Source: Vespa crabro (taxonomy: Eukaryota > Arthropoda > Insecta > Hymenoptera > Vespidae). From it: a DNA stretch of 64,000 nt. The notes below the pieces were generated by a model. That model was not told the origin of the DNA and searched no databases. It saw only the letters and a list, made by a program, of their open reading frames with translations. This document shows, piece after piece, positions 1 through 11,546 of this stretch. Location of the stretch: positions 1,346,839 to 1,410,838 of the forward strand of contig NC_060960.1 in assembly GCF_910589235.1 (NCBI RefSeq). The letters run 5' to 3'. Numbering within the stretch: position 1 is the first letter of the stretch; every line of letters begins with the position of its first letter. The position numbers and the translations under genes are program-made.

Positions 1-80
1 TCTCTCTCTCTCTCTCTCTTCTCTCTCTCCCTCTCTTTTTTCTCTCTCTCCGTTTGTCTGTCTGTCTGTCTGTCTATCTC
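1..80. repeat. (CT)n / (TGTC)n microsatellite
   Basis: A run of CT dinucleotides passes into TCTG tetranucleotides at the left edge. It is simple-sequence DNA, presumably inside an intron or upstream of the RapGAP gene. No coding signal is visible. Confidence 0.9.
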
Positions 81-944
81 TATTTTTCTCTCTTTCTACC
101 CAGAATAGTAACGCTAGGATAGGAATGCAAATAATTGCCGAGCATTCGATTCACGCCGCTGAATTTCGATTTGTTTTGTAAATTAAGTACGTAGGTGTGT
201 GTGTGCATATGTGCGTGTGCGTAGCGCGTACGTGACGACCGAAGAACAGTCTTCCTTCGTTTCCCACCGAAATCGGTATTCCTCCTCTCCTCTTTCTCTA
301 CTCTTCCTCTTCCTCCACCTTCTCCTCCTTCTCCTTCTCTTTTTCCTCTTCGTCCTCTTCCTCTCTCGTTCGCTAGCACGAACTTCGTTAGTGCCAGATA
401 ACTAACCGACTAATATTAACTTGGAGAATTACCAAGAGGAACCGCACGGATTCCTTCCATCATTGATATCCTAACTTCAACGTTAACGTTATAATTTTTG
501 CATGTATAGTGATTATGAATAGAATGGTCAAATGTAAATTAAAATTTGTGTTAATTGGATCTGAAATTTTACAGTAGAACTTTCTTTTCGTATACCTAAT
601 CATTTTATTAGATATTATATATATACTTCTTTTTTCTTGAAATTTTTATAATGAAATGAAAGAAACCAATTTGAGAATAATGGAATAGAAAGATCGTACG
701 AACGTTCAAAAAAAAAAAGAAAGAAAAGGAAGAAAGAAAGAAAGAAAAAAACAAAAACGTGAAATTCTCTTAATAGACGGTTATACGTAGCTGCTTGTCC
801 GTCAACGGATGTTGGTTTCCTGATTTCATGTATATGAATGCACAGTGACACAGTAAAAGTAGAAGCGTTACGACGAAAGTTAGGGTCATAAGAGACGGAG
901 ACGATATTGCGTGTCGGAACGCACGTTCCACGGACGTTGAAAGG

Positions 945-1066
945 TGCAATGAAAGGCGCATATGGCGCCTTTTAGGCAGGTGCCTTGCACGATATATAAG
1001 CGAGAGAGAGGGAGGAAAAGAGAGAAAGAGGGAGAGAGGGTGGAAGAGAGAGAAAGAGAGAGGGAG
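945..1066 (+). promoter_or_regulatory. possible TATA promoter with GA-rich initiator region
   Basis: A CpG-containing block with a near-palindrome (AGGCGCATATGGCGCCT, about 956-972) is followed by TATATAAG at about 993-1000 and then a GA-rich tract. This arrangement would suit a core promoter for an alternative first exon of the downstream RapGAP gene. A short ORF beginning at 1068 (MRNKGCSEM...) resembles nothing I recognise. Transcription is inferred, not shown. Confidence 0.25.
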
Positions 1067-2069
1067 AATGAGAAACAAAGGGTGTTCAGAAATGAACGAC
1101 ATCGTTGATTACATTCTATTAACGCCATCGAGTGTCAGTAACGTTGTAGCAACATTGATCAGAATTATACTAGTCTGTGGTCGTTTGTCGCTTACCTTCG
1201 ACCTTTCCCCCTTTCAAATCAAACGACGTTCGCGTGCGCTCAGCATCAACGCAGGAAATTAAATTTTAATCAAGCGTTAAGTTCGATCGTATCCATTTAT
1301 TCCGTGATTATCTTTCTCGATCTAGCTAGACGAATTTAAATCCGTGTGCTTACGTTCGAAGGTCTATCGATCAGCAGGTTAGCCTTGTTTTTATAGATAA
1401 TTCGATGTCGGTATTTTGTGTTATCAAAATTTCATTATAATCGATATTTTTTTATAAGTATAACAATATTTAACAAAACTAACATATTAATCTCTTTAAT
1501 ATTCGAAAATGTGTATGTGAGCCGTTTATACGTGTGCTTTATGGCATTTATGTGTGTGTGTATGTATGTGTATGTATGGCATTATCGTTCGACTAAGCTG
1601 GAAGGACGACGTTAAACAAAAAAAAAAGACAGCTGATTTCCCCCACCTGCCGATACTTATTAAGCAATTTTCCAACTAATCTTCACGATAACGCGTGGAA
1701 CAAACGACGACAACAACGACGGAGAAAATGAAAGGCTCAGAGCCTCTACGTTCGTTAACGAGGAACTTTAAAAATCGATCTTCAATGCCGACATTTACAA
1801 GTTTCTTTTCTTTTCGAGTTGGAACCGAGGTAACGCGCGAATAAGTTAAGTTTCTGTTTTCGAAAAAAATAGTAAGTGGTAGACTGTTAGAAGAAGAAAA
1901 GAAACCATTTGAGAGTTGCCTCCTGTAACTCGAGAACCATCGTAGAAGTCAATAATATTGCGGATGACTTGGTGGTCTCTTAATGTGTGAAAAGAAGGAA
2001 ACGATTATGAGAGAGGGGAAAAGGAAAGGAGTTCCCCTTTATTTCACAATTTCGTTTCTCCCATTAGAG

Positions 2070-2420
2070 ATTACTAGACTAACGATAAATTATTTTCTTT
2101 ATTTTCTTTCTACAATTATTTATCTAGGTAAAATGATATTACCAAACAATTAGAAAATAAAATGAATAGATTATGAAAAGAAAAAAAAGTTAACAATAGA
2201 CAATTACACGCAACAATAAATTACTTGTTTTATTTATTTTCATTCTATACAAATCTTTATTTAGATGAAATAATATTACCAAACAGATAAAAAAGGAATG
2301 AATAAATTACTAGACTATAAAGAATAAAATGAGGAAAATTATATAATAATAAATGACTTATTTTATTCAACTTCCTCTTCTGTAATAAAATTGTGTTTAA
2401 TTAAAATAATTTTGCAGATT
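2070..2420. repeat. degenerate tandem repeat, unit about 130 bp
   Basis: Successive copies begin near 2087, 2218 and 2351, each opening with a variant of AAATTACTTATTTTATT. The first two also share an ATGATATTACCAAACA-like core in the middle. A partial earlier copy is suggested by TTACTAGACTA near 2070, which recurs at 2307. Divergence between copies is high, so the array is old. It ends about 180 bp before the first visible RapGAP exon. Confidence 0.6.
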
Positions 2421-2598
2421 GAAAAAATATGAATAAATTAGAGTATGAATTTCGGAATTACTGGAACTGTATTTTTACAAAAAAGAAAAAAAAGAAAAAG
2501 AAAAAGAAAGAAAAAGAAGGTTTCTACGTAAATACACATTGCAATAGAAATAACAATAGGATTCTAATCATAATAAACTCGAGTTTTATATTTTGCAG

Positions 2599-3771
2599 AC
2601 AGCGAGAGACGAACGAGCTGCATCAAGTCCGAGTGGTGCAGGTGGACAAAACAACCACTCGTCTTCATCTCCGTCGCCCTCCCCTGTCGGCGATGCACCT
2701 CTTGGACGAGCCCTTATGGAGGCCGCACTTCAACAGGCCACTTCCGGCTCGCAGGAGCCACCCTTAGTTGTGACACCACCTGGTTATTGGTTAGATGGAA
2801 CCGATCATCGACATACCTTGGACTCGGCAGGCAGAGCACTACTTCCTGCTCAGCCAGCCTGGCAACCTAGGATAGATCAGGATGACACGGCTAAGTGTTA
2901 CAGGCGTTTCTTCGTTGGCAGAGTACGTTTACATCAAACATATGCGTATCTTATCCTTTAATAGATTAAGTTAATGGTTTCGATTGCTCAAGTATGTTTC
3001 TAATCTTTAACATATGTCATAAATTTGATCACTATTTTTTTTTCTTTTTATTTTTTTTTAAACGTGTGTGCTGTTATTGTTTTAAAAGTTGAATAATTAG
3101 GGATTTTATTTTATTGTCTATTTCTTTTTGGATCTTTTCAACTTTGTCAAAGAATTCGTTCTTTTGTGATGGCCTTGAAAGAAAGATGGTCATCGGCCTA
3201 ACAGCACCAAGCGTACATTATGTATAACGCTCGTAAACGTACGTATGTACATACGTACGTACTCAAGTTTATGTGAAGATGGAGTGAGATGGAGATGATG
3301 GTTAGAGTAAAAGAAAGAAGGAAAGAAATAAAGAAAGAGAGAAAGAGAGAAATAAAGATAAAGATGGAGGCAGAGGCGCAGGAAAAGGAAAAGAGCACTT
3401 CGGGCGTGGGAGTGGGAATGTTCTCATAGTCTCGAAGAAGAAGAGGAGAGAGACGATGCTTCTTCAACCTGAAGAAATACCCCCACTCCTTTGCTTCACC
3501 AATGTTCCTGATTTTCATCCTTGCTTGTCTCTCTTCCGTCTTTAACCGCAATCTACCCCAATCATCCTTACAATATTATTATATATTCTTTTTAAGTAGG
3601 AAAAAAGAAATAATCATTTTTTGTCAGTACTTTCTTTGATTTCCTCGTAACAACATTATCGTAGACACATATCCTAACAATATTCCGTGTCTTTTATAGA
3701 TGAGAATTGATAGTACATGTTACTATATATATAATATTAAACACAATATATATATGTAGTATGATATAATA

Positions 3772-3811
<40 letters not shown>

Positions 3812-4858
3812 GTATGTATAATAGTATATTTATGGTATAACAGTTGTATTACATAATATATAAATATATTATATTAGAGAGAGTACGTGTTACTATAAAT
3901 TATTATACAATGCATACATACAAATATGTAGACGTAATGATGAAAGTAAAATACAAAGAGGATAGTTAATAAAATAAAAGAAATAATTAGTCTTTAGATT
4001 GTAGAAAACGTTGAAGAGTGAAAATAGCTAAAAGTGCATTTCCCCTTCTCTTTAATAGTTCATTCTTATCTAAGAGTTCACCTGTTACCTTTGTCTAGCG
4101 TGCACCTGGGTTACCTCTATTTTTAACACGAACTTAAAACTCGTTAGGTAACGTAACGTGAGCGAGATAATGTACGCATGAACTCGTTTCTTCGCGGGAG
4201 CGTGCTCGTGTTCGCCGCCATTGTTCAAGAGTGGCGGTAAATAATTGCACTGCGTGTCATAGAGAACGAAAAGCGATTTTTATCGAGCCATAGAGTGTAT
4301 ACATATCGTAAATATATTTACAACTATGTATAATGTATACCATATGTATCATGATCGGTCTCATCCGATTCCGTGTTTTTTCCTCTTTTTTATATATATA
4401 TATTTTATTTTACAATATTTCCCTGTCGAAGAAGTTAACTTTTCTTTTTTTGTTTTTTTTTGTTCGAGTGCAACATACGTGTAGTTACAAACTCGTTATC
4501 ACCCTCGTTATCATATTTAACGACAACCGTTAAGAGAGAAAATAAAAAGAAAAAGAAAAGAAAAAAAGAAAAAAATGATATCGTAGAAAAGTTAAACAAA
4601 TCTCTTCTCTTTACATTTCTTTTTAATAGCTATTATCGTAGACAAGAAAGAAAGCTAAGAACGTTTCTCCCAATTATTTATCCTATTCTATCCCATCCTA
4701 TCCCCCCTCTGTCCTTTGTCAGTGTCGGTGCTTTCGATAACCTTTTAAAAAGAACTCCGAAGGATTGCCATAAATATCTCGTCAGCGTTACGATAAGTTT
4801 AATGGTCCATGTTGGCTTCGCTAAACTGTGAAAGACGTGAGAAAAAAAATAGATAAAA

Positions 4859-4889
<31 letters not shown>

Positions 4890-5419
4890 AATAGGAAAAA
4901 GAATAGTAAAGAAGACGAACTTCCTTATACGTACTTCTTCGTTCTATTATTTTATCGAAAAGAAGAAATTTGGGTTTCAATCAATAAAAAACTGTTCAGG
5001 AAAACAGAACTTATGTTATGTTGTTCTTTCATTGTTACATCGTTATTCTACATTCTAATGACATAACGAGTATTCTCTTGTCTTCTTTTCTTTTTCCTTT
5101 TGTTTTATTTTATTTATTTCTTTCTTTCCTTCTTCTTTCTCTTTTTTCCTTTTTTTGTTTTTAATAATGAAAAGGTCATGATCTTTTGCGAACAAAAGGC
5201 TCGTATCGAAAGGATGCATACACCTTATCTCTCCATGCGATCACATTGTGCGGTTAAGCAGAGAGCCCATTAAAAGAGCGATTTTATTATGCGCAATATC
5301 GCTTCTCTAATTAGCGGTCGCCACGAATACCAACGCGTAATCCGTTCCATACCACGACTTATTAAAGCGCCACATGCCTTTTCTATCACCTTTACTTGTG
5401 TATTACAAATAGAAAGAGA

Positions 5420-5457
<38 letters not shown>

Positions 5458-6232
5458 CAACGGATATTACGCGTCTTTTTTCTGCGTGATAAAACTCAGA
5501 GTTTATTTGATTTGATACGTTCACCCTAATCGTTTTATAATATTAATAAAATCCGTCTTTCTCACATCATATCATATAATGATATTAAATTGTTCGAAAT
5601 CTCAATTCTAAACGTTCAATTTAAATCAAAAATTGAAATGTATCATTAAATTGAAAAACGAACAACAAAATTTATACAGACTTAATGAAATGTCACGTTT
5701 TAATATATGCATGACAAATTAATGTCTTTTTAATAATATTACATGTGTACTGCTACGTATATGTTTAAATGCGCGCGCGCGTGTGTGTATGTGTGTGTGT
5801 GAAAAAGCAGAACTAATTTTTCGAACCGTCCAACATCATTACATTTTACTCTAGATTTTTGTTTATTTTTCTTTTTTGTTTTTGTTTGTTCTTCTTTTTT
5901 TTTTATAATTAATTAAAGCACTATCAAGACACCGTTAATGATTCGATCATAAAAAGGTTTCATTACGTTTTTTACATCTTTCGTAGGAACATGTGAACCT
6001 GATAGGAAGGGACAGCGAGAATGGGCCGGTCCTTGTCTCGGTGAAGGCCGAGACGGTCGCTGGACAAGAACACTGGCGAGTATTGCTGAGATTACGTGCT
6101 GGTTCAACGCATGAGTTAGTTCCAGCAGCATCTCTTGGACCGATTCCTTCACCAGCGAAAATGGTTAAGGTAAATGAGTTTTTATTTTTCAACGAAATAC
6201 ATTAATATAATAATGATCAATTAAATGTCTAG

Positions 6233-6269
<37 letters not shown>

Positions 6270-6525
6270 TTCGATTGAAGATGATGAAAGATAACATGCA
6301 TATTTTCTTAATGAGAATCGTTTGATCGTTTTTATTGATCTCTCAGTCTTATATGATAGAGGTTAATAAGACAAATATCACTTGGAATCGTGAGTAATTT
6401 AACGACTTATAATTCGGACTCGTACGAGGGCAACGTGTCACGTGTGTTGAATCGACGAAAATAGATCATCGCTACCAAAGTACAAGAGTACGCGATGACA
6501 GAAGTAGAGAGAGAGAGAAAGAGAT

Positions 6526-6570
<45 letters not shown>

Positions 6571-8664
6571 CAATATTTTTTTTCAGACGATCAATGACTC
6601 CTTGAACGTAAACACTTTGATGCCAGTGGTATGTTCAGGGGCTGGTACTTTGATAGCTCAATATGACGAGCATGCACTCGTTTCGAGATTCAAATTCGGC
6701 GTACTACATCAACGGGCTGGGCAGGTGACCGAGGAACAGCTTTTCGGTAATCGCCAAATCACACCTGCTTTCCAAGAATTTCTTGATCTTTTGGGGCAAA
6801 AGATCGACTTGAAAGATCACAAAGGGTCTGTATATCATCATTTAATATTATTATTACTTCAACATTTATTAAAGAGCTTACTCAATGTAATATTGAATTC
6901 TGTAGATATCGAGGTGGTTTGGATACTCGACACGGCCAAACAGGAGATTCCGCGGTTTACGAAGTATTTCGTGGTCGTGAGGTTCTCTTCCATGTAGCTT
7001 CGCTTTTACCATATAGTCCAGGTGATTCGCAACAATTACAACGCAAGAGACATATTGGTAATGATATCGTAGCGATTATATTTCAAGAGGAACCTACACC
7101 TTTCAGTCCTGATATGATCGCTAGTCATTTTTTGCACGCCTTTATCGTCGTGCAAGTCGTCGATCCATGTACGCCTAACACAAGGTACAATATATATATA
7201 TATGTATCATTTAAATTAAATTAAATTATTTAAAAAATATAGTATTTATCGTCTTATTTATCATTTGTAGGTATAAGGTGAGCATAACGGCGAGAGACGA
7301 CGTACCTTGGTTTGGTCCGGCCTTACCAACACCTGCTGTCTTCCTGAGAGGCGTTGAATTTAAAGAATTTCTTCTTACGAAATTGGTCAACGCTGAAAAC
7401 GCGGCTTACAAGGCTGAGAAGTTCTCAAAATTAGAAGTAAGTTACAGTTATTTTCTCTTTTTTTTTAATTATTATTATTTTATTTGATTTCATTCTGATA
7501 TCATTTTAAGTATAACAAGTATACTAATATCTGTGATATGATGATCAGTTACGAACTAGATCCGCTCTATTGGAGTCCTTGACGGAAGGATTGCAAGCAA
7601 AAACAACGGAGTTCTTAGGTGGTACCATCGGTTTAGGAGGTAATTTAGCATTCGGTGGGAATTGTCCTGTAAGCCCAACGGCAAGCGACTCCTCGGCTTC
7701 CGGTGGCGGAGGTACTGGCTCAAGATTTATCGATACGGTACGAAAAGCATTGATATCTCGAGTGAGAAATGCATCGACCGAGAGTGTACCTCAACAACTC
7801 GCTAAAAAGGGTGCTCATTCTGAACCAAGTCCACCAAGTAATCGACAATCCAACGGAAAGATAAGTGGGAAACGATCCGTTGAACCATCAAGTCCATTGG
7901 GTTCGCCAGATTTGACTTTACGAAGGGACTCAGAAAGAGGTAGTCCTAGTTTGGGAAGTCAAGACAGTAGTTTGTCCAATACAGACAATCAGGATAGCAG
8001 TTTGGCTACATTACAGCAAGATGAGGTAGATCGTAGAGAGTCTAATACAGGAATTGGTGGAGCAAATGATACCACGAGCACGGAAAAGATCACTACGGTT
8101 TCCTCGGTTCAACGATTAACTCATGAAAACTTGAGAAGACAGGAACGAACAGAAAAGACCGAAGTAACACAACGCGTTGTTTCCGAGAGCGACGATAGCT
8201 CATTGAACAGCGAGCTTGAACTCGACCAAGCTGTTTATCCTGACAGCGACACCGGTCTTGAATCTATGAGTTCCGCGGAAACGCACGACACTACAAGGTG
8301 TAATGCCAAAGACGGTGCTGCGGAAACCGAAACTTTGAGGATGGAAGTTACTAGACTTAAGTGCGATAAGCTGGACTTATTGAGACAAAATGTGGTAAGT
8401 TTCAAAAACTTAAATATTTCTTTAATCCATTCCTATGTATTATCCAAATGATATATATTCCGAATGATATTTATTATTATTCATTATCTTTTAACCCAAC
8501 AGACTTGTCAACGCGACATTAAACGCCTTCGAGAGAAAGAGTTACAATTGCAATCTGACTTAGCAGCAGCATCAAAAGAGATTCTCCGATTAAGGGCGAT
8601 GCTTAAAGAATGTTCGACGAGCATTCCTTTGGATAACAACAATCAACAAACGTCCACCGTTTGA
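2599..8664 (+). CDS. Rapgap1: Rap1 GTPase-activating protein (RapGAP), 5' partial
   Basis: This protein stimulates GTP hydrolysis by Rap1 and so controls adhesion and junction signalling. Visible exons: 2599-2922, 5987-6169, 6587-6825, 6906-7184, 7271-7436, 7549-8394 and 8503-8664; all phases match, giving 732 residues plus a missing N-terminus. The first exon holds a family motif (PGYWLDGTDH). The next two to five exons hold the Rap-GAP catalytic domain, including FRGGLD-like YRGGLDTRHGQTG and the QRKRHIGNDIVAI segment. The asparagine of HIGND (codon 7060-7062) is the catalytic Asn thumb known in this family. The C-terminal tail is Ser-rich (SPSPP, GSPDL) and ends in a short predicted coiled coil in the last two exons. 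The first exon begins in phase 0 after TTTTGCAG and has no convincing initiator, so the start, and any GoLoco exon, lies upstream or off the edge. A (GA)n tract sits about 20 bp before the third exon. Confidence 0.95.
4140..4300 (+). promoter_or_regulatory. CpG-richer block in RapGAP intron, possible alternative promoter
   Basis: Within the AT-rich first visible intron, this segment is locally richer in CpG (GCGGGAGCGTGCTCG, TTCGCCGCCATTG, GTGGCGG). Such patches in this window usually sit next to transcription starts. No TATA box or clear exon is apparent, so this is only a candidate alternative first exon or enhancer. Confidence 0.2.
6233..6260. repeat. (TA)n microsatellite in RapGAP intron
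   Basis: An alternating TA run lies inside the intron between the exons ending at 6169 and starting at 6587. Confidence 0.85.
6506..6566. repeat. (GA)n microsatellite next to a splice acceptor
   Basis: A long GA tract ends 20 bp before the acceptor AG at 6585-6586. It leaves only a short T-rich polypyrimidine tract between repeat and exon. Confidence 0.9.
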
Positions 8665-9330
8665 AGAACCGTCGAACGCATTTTTTGATTCGTTATCGCC
8701 AACGGTTATTACCGTTAAAGATCGCTATATTTTAATCGTCGAATGGGGACCGACCAATTCGTAAACTTCGTAGATCTTCCACTCTTCCGAGATCGTTTCT
8801 TTTAAAAGGAAATCATTTGTTGTGTATATATATATATATATATATACACGAAAAAACTTGCAATCAATGCTTTCTTCCTCGGTTCGCTTTTACGACTGGG
8901 TTTTCTTAGATAGCGATTGGTACAAATTCGATAAGTCATAAGGGATATGTAATTAAAATGTAAAGTCAAAGACGACACAGTTCTTTCGAAGTGGAACTCG
9001 TTATTAAAACGTACAACAGTATAGATTCTGATTGTTGAAGTACTTGTTTAACTTATATCCCAAATATTTATCGATTAATTTATTGATAGATATAAGGTAA
9101 TCCCTTGTAGTCAATATAGTTGATAATTCAATAGATATAAATACCAACCGCGATACAAACATCTTGTCATTATAATATTAGTCACTTTTTAAAGTGAAAT
9201 GGCCTTTAGATCTAGCATTTGTGATGCTAAAAAGAGCACGCAAAAAGTAACGCACCAATGCATATGACCGTGTATTAGTTAAGTGTAGGTCACTTAACTC
9301 CGATTATACTTCTCGCACACATCTTACATG

Positions 9331-9411
9331 GTATATATATATATATATTTATTTACATATATATATGTTTATATATACATATATATTTATAAATATGTAT
9401 ATATATATATG

Positions 9412-9447
<36 letters not shown>
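9331..9447. repeat. compound (TA)n microsatellite
   Basis: Interrupted runs of TA with TTTA and CATA variants, downstream of RapGAP. Confidence 0.9.
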
Positions 9448-9448
<1 letters not shown>

Positions 9449-9907
9449 TACTGTAAGTAGTAATAATACAAACATCTATTAAAATCTTTGAAGATTCGGA
9501 TTTATTAATTTACCGATTAAGTCTAATAATAATGATATATCTTAACAAATTCAAGAATCTTCAAAACTTATGTGAACATGTCGCAGGAAAGTAATAGTTT
9601 CTCGATAATACGTTGGCACATTAGTGAATATAAATGTCACGCAAGTTAATACTTCAATAGATACTTCCATCGTCTCTTAAAATCGATTTACATAATTCGA
9701 CGAATCTATTGATCATTTTTCTAATAAATTATTCTATAATATACATATATCTAATCGGTCATTGCGTTAAATTAACATTAAAAGAAAAGTAACATACATT
9801 GTTCATGTTTTGTTAATATGAAAAAAAAATAAGAAGAAGTTAAATATTACTTGCTGCTTTATTTTGTGCTATGTCTCCGTTAGTTTTTATTATTAGTATT
9901 ATAATAT

Positions 9908-9911
9908 GATA

Positions 9912-9954
<43 letters not shown>
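9908..9954. repeat. (AT)n microsatellite
   Basis: Nearly uninterrupted AT dinucleotide run in the spacer or 3'UTR after RapGAP. Confidence 0.9.
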
Positions 9955-9956
<2 letters not shown>

Positions 9957-11509
9957 AAGTATTTTATATTAACAATAACGTTTTAATTGATATAGCTTGT
10001 GTAAATAATTGATCATCCAAGTAGATGCAAATATTGACAGGATTTAGAGAGAAAAAAAAAGGAAAAAGGACAAAAACGTTCACTCACAACACACGTACAA
10101 TACCAAAGCTTAATATAGTTGAAGTCATTTCTTTTCTTTCTCTACATTCCTTTTCATACAATATGCATTGAGTTACATATAGAATATAATATGTATCGTA
10201 TACCTTCGGCACTTGTGAAATTTTTACTATACTTATCATTCAAATTTCTTCCTTCAGAGCACATTAGAGGTGCATATATATACATATATACATATACATA
10301 TATATATGCATATATATATACACACGCACATATATTATGAATACTTTGCTAAAACACCACGGATATCACTGCCTAAACAGTATCACTTTGCAATTCCATC
10401 TTTGTCATTTATAAAAGTAATATTACAAATATTATAAATTGTTATCTTATTAATGTCGATAAAAATTGATGAATTATAATTTATTATAAATCACCGATTC
10501 GCAATATGTTTCATTATTTTTTTTGTAACAAACGATTTGAATTAAAATTCGTTTTTAATAATGTATATAATGTAAAAATTGCGTTTCTCGTTATATTTGT
10601 GGTTCGATTCCGTAAACGTGTTTCGTCACTTTTTTTCTTTATTTTTTTTTTTTTAATTTAATTAACTACTATCGTCTAGTTTTTATGCTGGCCTTGCAAA
10701 ATCAAAGAAAGATGATTTATTACAATGTATTACAAAGAGGTACGCGTTACTACATTTTGAAAGAAAGTGAGAAAGAAAGAGAATAAGAGAGAGAACGAAA
10801 GTAAGAGAGTGAGAGAGGGAGAGAGAGAGAGGGAGAGAGTGTGAAAGCATAACAGAGTGCGCATGCGCGAGAGAAAGAGAGAGAGAATACTATTGCTATA
10901 AATATATATTTTGTATTTAAATATTAATTATTCGAATCTAACTAACTGAACTGCGGATACTAATTATTCTCTGATACTAAAATAGGAAAATATATATATA
11001 TATTTCTTATGACTGGTAAGAGTATTCGCATTCTGTATTTTCTTGGTTTTCTTTTCTTTTTTATTTAAAAATTTTTTTTTTCTAATGCACAACTGTCGAC
11101 TCGTATATCAACGATAAATGATGTCCACCAATAAAAAATAAAAACGATACAAATAAATTTTTCTTTTTTTCAATAGAAGGTCCTTTTTTAATTTTTTTTT
11201 TCTTTTTTAATAATATGTCATTTACAGGATAAAAGAATTATTTAGGGCGAATAAATTTAGAAAAAAAAATAATTTACTGACGTATAAACGTAATTTAAAA
11301 CATTTATTTATACTGATTGGTCTTACATCTCTATACATTTTAATATCTGTTTATACAAATGGAAACGTTCAGTTCTTATTACGAAATATTGTCTTTCTAA
11401 TGCTATTATAGTAAAATATATAAACAATGCTCGATCAAAATGTAAAGTGTAATGTATAAATAAACAATTTCAGAGAAACGAATATCGCAAATTATGTGAT
11501 TTATTTTCT

Positions 11510-11520
<11 letters not shown>

Positions 11521-11546
<26 letters not shown>

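Larger units (their letters stand above)
8665..11520 (+). other. probable RapGAP 3'UTR and AT-rich spacer
   Basis: No coding exon is visible after the RapGAP stop. The stretch is AT-rich, with (TA)n runs at about 9331-9447 and 9908-9954 and a GA-rich tract near 10760-10890. An AATAAA at 11459-11464 could end a long 3'UTR, but nearer signals are also possible. The 3' end is not determinable from sequence alone. Confidence 0.35.

Noticed and set aside
1068..1262. 64-codon plus-strand frame after the TATA-like box
   Set aside because: No family resemblance and no clear splice link to the RapGAP exon at 2599; kept only as part of the promoter note.
10600..10640. GGTTCGATTCC, which looks like a tRNA B box
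   Set aside because: No A box or cloverleaf arms are found upstream at tRNA spacing.
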